NCBI RefSeq assembly: GCF_000003605.2
Contig: NW_003153745.1
Location: forward strand, 510,021-522,999
Direction of reading: 5' to 3'
Length of the DNA: 12,979 nucleotides
Origin: Saccoglossus kowalevskii
Taxonomy: Eukaryota; Hemichordata; Enteropneusta; Harrimaniidae
In this document: positions 10,558 through 12,979 of the stretch, in pieces
Layout: each line of letters opens with the position of its first letter
How positions within the stretch are numbered: the first letter of the stretch is position 1
The notes under the pieces: generated by a model
Told to the model about the DNA's origin: nothing
Database searches by the model: none
Seen by the model: the letters and a program-made list of their open reading frames with translations, nothing else
Made by a program: the position numbers and the translations under genes

Positions 10558-12335
10558 CAATGTATGCACATACATTGACTGGTATCTGTTAAAAAACTTT
10601 GTTCAAACTTTAGATAATATGCAGGATGCCATAAAATACATGCGCATATTAAATTTTCAATAAATTTTCAATAAAACATTACCAGTGTCAATTTGTAACA
10701 GCCATTGCCAAAAAGAGGACACTGAAAGCATAGTATAGTGAGTGCCATTTATTGAAATCCAAGTGAACCTCAGGGAGTATTAGATGAAAACTTAATCAAG
10801 GGTCCGGAATGAAATGTCAAAAAGGTCGCCATCTTTAGGGGCCTGTTACTGAAGATTTAAGTGTTTGTTTCCCATAATAGTGTGCAATTTTCTATAGATC
10901 CCATCGCATGACTGAATAAAAAAAAAAAATGGTGACTATCTTAATTTTCACATGTCTTTGCACATGACTTTTTCCCACATGCAATTGTGTATATTAAAAA
11001 ACAATATTTTGGTAAGATTTGGTCATATTTATGTGGCCATATTTAAACAAAAAAATGTTTTAAAATCACAGATATTGTCGTGTTTTTTTGGGGGGGGGCT
11101 CTAACAAATATGGCTAATAGGTGGCCATTGTTTGGAGGTAACTTAGGTCAATTCATTAGATACTGAATTATAAGCACTAAGTTTTGTTTTGTGATACCAA
11201 AACCACCACTCAGATACGACTTAATCAATTATGGTTAATGTATGCAATAAGCTACTGAATAAAAACAAATATTATGTTTTCTAACTTTGTCTCCATGTAT
11301 TTATTTTTTTCAATTCCATTAGTTCCACCGATGTAAGACATCCTACCATATGGTACTTGCAGTGCAAGTCGGTTTCACCAATGGATGCCTCTACCAAGTC
11401 GTGCCCCGTACTAAGATACACCGGTCCAATCAATCTTGAAACATTCTCCAAATACATGAAACTGATTAGCATGCCAAATGTTGTAAGTAAATAATGATTA
11501 TATGCATATCCAGATAAATTTCATGTCAGTGGTTTTGTAACCCTAAAATGTGTGGGTGCAAGCATTGTTAGTAAAATAGACAGCTATGATTGGTGGTGTA
11601 ATTTAAATTATGCAAATTTACATCTACAAACAGTTTTATTGCAAGAGGTTCAACAATATGCATATTTTTCCAAATCAACATCTGGTGGCGAATTGGGGGG
11701 CATTATAATTAAAACATTTTTAATAGTTCTGTCATACTAGGGCTTGTTTCTTTATCTAATTCGGTTTTCTTATTTCATTTCATAAAAGTTGGACTTCCAG
11801 GAAAGCATGTTGACCAAATCTGAGTTTGACGACTTACAAGTACACAGAGCATACATTTTTACCGATGCTGCCTCGTACAAAAGCACACAAGCTCTGACAG
11901 CTGAACTAGGCAGCCACTTCATTGGTAGCATGGTTTTTCTCATTGTTAACGTGTAAGTAATGTTTTTATTCCATTAAAACAACTATGCCACATACATAAT
12001 ATTAGAGTTTGCATGCGAGCAATTCATAACTTGTGAATCTTTTTGAATCCATGTAAGCGTCTAGAGCGTAGTTATTGATAATTCAAACACTTATTCAGTG
12101 GGGAGCTGAAACAATAAATTAATCCCCAACATTCGGACACTTAAATTTGAATAATTATGTCATATAAGTTGCTGAATTTACCCAAAATGCCTTTAAACCT
12201 CAGAATATGCATGTGTCCTCTCAACTTTAGCGATTTTGATTTAATTATAGTAATTAATATATTCACTGAAGTATTGAATCTGATCAAAGTTTTCCACTTT
12301 TGTCAGTGTATTAGAATAGCTCTGCTGTCTGTGTC

Positions 12336-12371
<36 letters not shown>

Positions 12372-12979
12372 CGTGTGCGTGTTTGCATGTCTGTGTTACA
12401 ATGTGTAAACAGTTATTACCACGTGATTAATATTTATTTTTTGTCTCACAGCAACAAGTTGCCTACATATGTTGTGAAACAATTAGGCTACGGCTCACAA
12501 GTTACTGAAGTTCCATCGGCTGCTTTCAGATCATATGGCAGTGTAAGTACTGAAATTCACATGCTGGTCCGATCTGAGCAGCAGTCGTGTACTCTATTAT
12601 AAATAAAAAAAAGTATTTAATGAAGCAAATTGAACAGGTTTGCTGAAACAATCAACTTATTAATTACTTCACTATTATAATAGAGCAATTTTTGCTATTA
12701 CGGAATGTAGTCATAGTATTGTTTGTTTACTTAGCAGTCACATGACTACCATTGAATTAGATCAAAAATGACTCAGAATTTCAGGAAGTGTAAAACAAGA
12801 GCTTTAATAAAATATATAGTTTACTATAGTTCAGGACAATTCTTATATGAATATATCAAACCTTATTATAACATCCCTGTTAAGTCTACTACAACCTTAA
12901 AGTATGTACTTTTTCTCCAAAAATCTTTGCTTTATGGGTTAATTGACTTTGTTTGCTTGGTTCTAAAACTGTTCACTAC
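2165..12979 (+). CDS. TXNDC16: TXNDC16-like (ERp90-like) ER thioredoxin-family protein gene, 5' part, nine exons
   Basis: Nine spliced exons join into one open frame of 345 residues; the gene runs off the right edge. Intron phases in order are 1, 0, 2, 2, 1, 2, 0, 2, 0, and each exon fits the next. The protein has a signal peptide (about residues 1-23), a first degenerate thioredoxin-like region without a CxxC (about 25-135), and further thioredoxin-fold-like segments (about 136-345). Compared with remembered human TXNDC16, the order and spacing of landmarks agree: an LEDYG-type motif, a cysteine pair (C88, C97), the YSYQRAVG block, MEVAFVY, a second cysteine pair (C221, C234) and a TYVVK segment. 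The vertebrate protein is about 825 residues, so this is roughly 40 percent of it. Human ERp90 is a soluble ER-lumen protein reported to bind the flavoprotein ERFAD (FOXRED2). The ER location here is supported by the signal peptide; the partner is inferred from the family. The canonical thioredoxin domain should lie downstream, outside the window. Confidence 0.88.
3214..3236. repeat. A23 homopolymer run
   Basis: This is a run of 23 A. An AATAAA lies about 45 bases upstream (3166-3171), so it might be the tail of a retroposed sequence, but no body or target duplication was recognised. A simple mononucleotide tract is the safer reading. Confidence 0.9.
4121..4216 (+). repeat. Diverged direct repeat, copy 1
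   Basis: It matches 4632-4723 at an offset that stays between 507 and 511 bases over about 95 positions. Shared strings include CATGTA.ATACATGTT.TGG, TTTCT.ATTC.G.AAAAA, and GTTTGTACA near the right end. Origin unknown; an old interspersed repeat or local duplication is likely. Confidence 0.55.
4632..4723 (+). repeat. Diverged direct repeat, copy 2
   Basis: Partner of 4121-4216, in the same orientation. The offset is nearly constant, which argues against chance similarity of AT-rich DNA. No coding capacity. Confidence 0.55.
5023..5111 (+). CDS. TXNDC16: TXNDC16-like exon 2
   Basis: The acceptor is TTGCCACAG. The first two bases complete a Glu codon split with exon 1 (G|AA), giving FKGELPLQQPDRFLLNF across the junction. 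The exon codes for residues 57-85 and contains DILEDYGVKTAT, which matches the helix-to-strand segment with a QDYGI-type motif in vertebrate TXNDC16. It ends in phase 0 at ACG|GTTTGT. This donor is weaker than the others (GTTTGT rather than GTAAGT) but is the only one that lets the frame continue sensibly into exon 3. The expected active-site CxxC position of a classical thioredoxin is not conserved here, as in the family's first domain. Confidence 0.85.
5112..5480 (+). other. Intron 2 (short, mostly a MITE)
   Basis: This 369-base phase 0 intron begins with the non-optimal donor GTTTGT and ends TTTTTGTAG. More than half of it is the MITE-like element at 5263-5460. The remaining left part is AT-rich with nothing recognised. 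Confidence 0.8.
5263..5460 (+). mobile_element. MITE-like element, full copy 1
   Basis: This 198-base element has terminal inverted repeats TACTGTAAAATACTTTA at the left and its complement at the right (17 perfect bases). The interior carries sub-terminal motifs TTTATTTTCACTGATTTTT and ATATAGGAAAAAAGGTAT. The reverse complement of 7668-7853 aligns along its whole length. It has no coding capacity, as expected for a non-autonomous DNA transposon. A TA target is possible but the duplication is not distinguishable from the ends. Confidence 0.85.
5481..5557 (+). CDS. TXNDC16: TXNDC16-like exon 3 (conserved cysteine pair)
   Basis: This small 77-base exon lies between TTTTTGTAG and a perfect GTAAGA donor. 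In phase 0 it codes for residues 86-110, starting LHCKNEAMNEYC. The two cysteines (C88 and C97) are nine residues apart, the same spacing as the VNC...RYC pair recalled from human TXNDC16. The exon ends with two bases (AG) that form Arg111 with exon 4. It sits only 20 bases after the right end of a MITE-like element, so the branch-site region of its acceptor probably overlaps or abuts that element. Confidence 0.83.
5558..5794 (+). other. Intron 3
   Basis: This 237-base phase 2 intron with donor GTAAGA and acceptor TTTCATCAG is AT-rich; no element was recognised in it. Confidence 0.8.
5795..5869 (+). CDS. TXNDC16: TXNDC16-like exon 4
   Basis: This 75-base exon lies between TTTCATCAG and donor GTGAGT. 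It starts in the phase left by exon 3 (AG|A gives Arg111) and codes for residues 112-135, with GGNLLLEI and MFNIDAIVSNIL. The family equivalent is the GNILL...LFDVNAIVAHVL helix, so the match is clear although short. It ends with CA, forming Gln136 with exon 5. It was preferred over a superficially similar open frame at 6516-6694 because that one is out of phase with exon 3. Confidence 0.85.
6094..6116. repeat. Perfect 23-base palindrome
   Basis: TTTGTGGAAAT, one central C, then the exact complement. It lies about 25 bases before the degraded MITE-like stretch. It may be a remnant of an element end or a chance hairpin. Confidence 0.85.
6140..6180. mobile_element. Possible degraded MITE remnant
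   Basis: TTTCACTGATTTA and AAGTGAAAATAAAGTA recur here in the order and spacing seen near the right end of the copy at 5263-5460, but the terminal ATTTTACAGTA is missing. The region is short and AT-rich, so chance is possible. Confidence 0.4.
7161..7174. promoter_or_regulatory. Perfect RFX-type X-box palindrome
   Basis: GTTACCATGGTAAC is a perfect 14-base palindrome that fits the RFX-factor X-box consensus (GTNRCC, 0-3 spacer, RGYAAC) with a 2-base spacer. It lies deep in intron 4. Occupancy cannot be judged from sequence. Confidence 0.45.
7668..7853 (-). mobile_element. MITE-like element, full copy 2 (inverted)
   Basis: This 186-base element has the same terminal inverted repeats as 5263-5460 and the same internal motifs in reverse complement, such as ATACCTTTTTTCCTATATTTT. 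Taking copy 1 as the forward orientation, this copy is on the minus strand. No coding capacity. Confidence 0.85.
8044..8070. repeat. Perfect hairpin, 10-bp arms
   Basis: AATTTGATGA, a 7-base loop GAGACAG, then TCATCAAATT. It is intronic, lacks a terminator-like T-run context relevant to animals, and has no known role. Confidence 0.8.
8377..8498 (+). CDS. TXNDC16: TXNDC16-like exon 5
   Basis: The acceptor is TTTACTTGCAG and the donor G|GTATGT. The exon codes for residues 137-176 after the shared Gln136 and includes VSDEEKLQQIMDMNKGKQDV and LYSYQRAVGTL. This corresponds to the start of the second thioredoxin-like unit of TXNDC16, where the human protein reads similarly (an IIFSYVRAIG-type strand). 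The exon ends with a single G that makes Glu177 with exon 6. The frame is also open for about 125 bases upstream of the acceptor, discussed under findings. Confidence 0.92.
9537..9578 (+). repeat. Diverged repeat block ending in ATGGCTGA
   Basis: It shares GTACATC, TTTTGT, ACAAT.CAGATT and AAAATGGCTGA with 9730-9778, and the ATTTTGT...ACAA...ATGGCTGA part with 9413-9436. The ATGGCTGA anchors fall at 9429, 9571 and 9771. Confidence 0.5.
9634..9693 (-). mobile_element. Truncated MITE copy 3
   Basis: About 60 bases match the right-hand end (as read on the + strand) of 7668-7853, from AAAACA..C.AAAATG to the terminal GTATTTTACAGTA. It is in the same orientation as copy 2. The rest of the element is absent. 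Confidence 0.75.
9730..9778 (+). repeat. Diverged repeat block ending in ATGGCTGA
   Basis: Partner of 9537-9578 with the same order of motifs. The truncated MITE lies between the two. Confidence 0.5.
10302..10392 (+). CDS. TXNDC16: TXNDC16-like exon 6
   Basis: The acceptor is CTTTCATGCAG and the donor AG|GTAAGA. After Glu177 the exon codes for residues 178-206, with HRVFMEVAFVYSNQYAFALS and then TSTEVARLI. This is the most recognisable block in the window: human TXNDC16 has EHRAVMEAAFVYGTTYQFVL at the equivalent place. The exon is 91 bases, so skipping it would shift the frame. A CTGT/TG microsatellite begins about 70 bases after its donor. Confidence 0.94.
10393..11322 (+). other. Intron 6 of the TXNDC16-like gene
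   Basis: This 930-base phase 2 intron runs from GTAAGA to TTCCATTAG. It contains the microsatellite at 10461-10555, and a stretch about 10800-11150 with G-runs and GGTGGCCAT that loosely resembles 8695-8750 in intron 5. No exon recognised. Confidence 0.75.
10461..10555. repeat. CTGT/TG compound microsatellite
   Basis: Several GTCT units are followed by two long GT runs separated by an imperfect GCGTGTGTGCATGCAT segment. It starts about 70 bases after the exon 6 donor, so the pre-mRNA carries a long UG-rich tract there. Open frames across it on both strands are artefacts. Confidence 0.95.
11323..11482 (+). CDS. TXNDC16: TXNDC16-like exon 7 (second cysteine pair)
   Basis: The acceptor is CAATTCCATTAG and the donor GTT|GTAAGT. 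One base completes Ser207 and the exon then codes for residues 208-260. It contains IWYLQCKSV and KSCPVLRYTG with cysteines 221 and 234. Vertebrate TXNDC16 has a comparable FFHCK...QQC pair here, so a structural disulfide is plausible (inference). The end, INLETFSKYMKLISMPNV, matches the family's LNIHLFIKTMKAPLL-type helix. Intron 7 is in phase 0. The minus-strand open frame across this exon is only its shadow. Confidence 0.93.
11483..11788 (+). other. Intron 7
   Basis: This 306-base phase 0 intron with donor GTAAGT and acceptor CATAAAAG is AT-rich with a G-run at 11695-11700. The open frame at 11552-11740 lacks any family resemblance and does not continue the neighbouring exons. Nothing else is seen. 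Confidence 0.75.
11789..11952 (+). CDS. TXNDC16: TXNDC16-like exon 8
   Basis: The acceptor is TTTCATAAAAG, with a T-rich tract before it, and the donor is GT|GTAAGT. In phase 0 the exon codes for residues 261-314 and ends with two bases of Val315. The segment HRAYIFTDAASYKSTQALT followed by GSHFIGSMVFLIVNV resembles the LVFIVSQQATYEADR and helix plus GVLLLL strand of vertebrate TXNDC16, the pattern of a thioredoxin-fold strand, helix and strand. No CxxC is present in it. Confidence 0.92.
11953..12451 (+). other. Intron 8
   Basis: This 499-base phase 2 intron runs from GTAAGT to CTCACAG. Its 3' part holds the TG-rich tract 12325-12396. Nothing else was recognised. Confidence 0.75.
12325..12396. 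repeat. CTGT/TG microsatellite near the exon 9 acceptor
   Basis: TGTCTGTGTCTG units lead into a long GT run and an imperfect GTGCGTGCGTG tail. It ends about 55 bases upstream of the exon 9 boundary. Reading frames through it (runs of Val-Cys) are artefacts. Confidence 0.95.
12452..12542 (+). CDS. TXNDC16: TXNDC16-like exon 9 (last exon in window)
   Basis: The acceptor is TTGTCTCACAG and the donor AGT|GTAAGT. One base completes Val315 and the exon codes for residues 316-345, starting NKLPTYVVKQLGYGS. The equivalent vertebrate stretch is an NIPQDANVVFK-type strand. Intron 9 is phase 0 and runs to the window edge; no further exon was recognised in the remaining 437 bases. The exon is 91 bases, not a multiple of three. 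A TG-rich tract ends about 55 bases before the acceptor. Confidence 0.9.
12543..12979 (+). other. Start of intron 9
   Basis: It begins with the consensus donor GTAAGT. The remaining bases are AT-rich with no exon, repeat or site recognised. The acidic segment that follows the equivalent region in vertebrate TXNDC16 is not present, so the next exon lies outside. Confidence 0.7.

Noticed and set aside
10386-10663. Val-Cys and Thr-His repeat proteins on both strands
   Set aside because: They are translations of the CTGT/TG microsatellite.
11281-11472. Minus-strand open frame across 11281-11472
   Set aside because: It is the antisense shadow of exon 7.
12157-12408. Open frame with a Cys-Val repeat tail
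   Set aside because: The tail is the microsatellite at 12325-12396, and the rest has no similarity and no splice fit.
1-12979. CRISPR arrays, bacterial operons, rRNA or tRNA genes
   Set aside because: No regularly spaced direct repeats, no ribosome-binding-site-led ORF clusters, and no tRNA cloverleaf with B-box-like GGTTCGA context was recognised.

Overview
The window is animal nuclear DNA, not bacterial. It is AT-rich, has no long ORFs, carries GT...AG introns, microsatellites, homopolymer runs and short non-autonomous DNA-transposon-like repeats. The base composition and the gene's divergence from vertebrate relatives suggest an invertebrate, possibly a marine mollusc or other lophotrochozoan. 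The organism guess is weak because nothing in the window is taxon-specific.

The window holds one convincing gene on the + strand: the 5' part of a TXNDC16-like gene (thioredoxin domain-containing 16, also called ERp90). Nine coding exons were found at 2165-2330, 5023-5111, 5481-5557, 5795-5869, 8377-8498, 10302-10392, 11323-11482, 11789-11952 and 12452-12542. Every junction is phase-compatible and the joined frame stays open for 345 residues. The protein starts with a signal peptide. It then follows the order of the N-terminal half of vertebrate TXNDC16, including two conserved cysteine pairs and a block read as RAVGTLGEHRVFMEVAFVY in the region spanning exons 5 and 6, although the residue at that junction is E (one codon split G|AG). 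The rest of the gene, including the main thioredoxin domain, lies beyond the right edge.

Layout: 1-2164 is upstream, non-coding DNA with a complex nested fold-back repeat at about 490-890, a doubtful minus-strand ORF at 1229-1417, and a CpG-richer proximal promoter/5'UTR stretch at about 2020-2164. From 2165 to 12979 is the gene. Its introns carry a MITE-like family (two full copies in opposite orientation at 5263-5460 and 7668-7853, and fragments at 9634-9693 and about 6140-6180), a diverged repeat pair at 4121-4216 and 4632-4723, a perfect RFX X-box palindrome at 7161-7174, several perfect hairpins, and two TG-rich microsatellites close to splice sites.

The points most worth checking are the repeat architecture around the exons (inverted MITEs flanking exons 3-4, and a MITE ending 20 bases before the exon 3 boundary), the nested fold-back element, and the TG tract upstream of exon 9.
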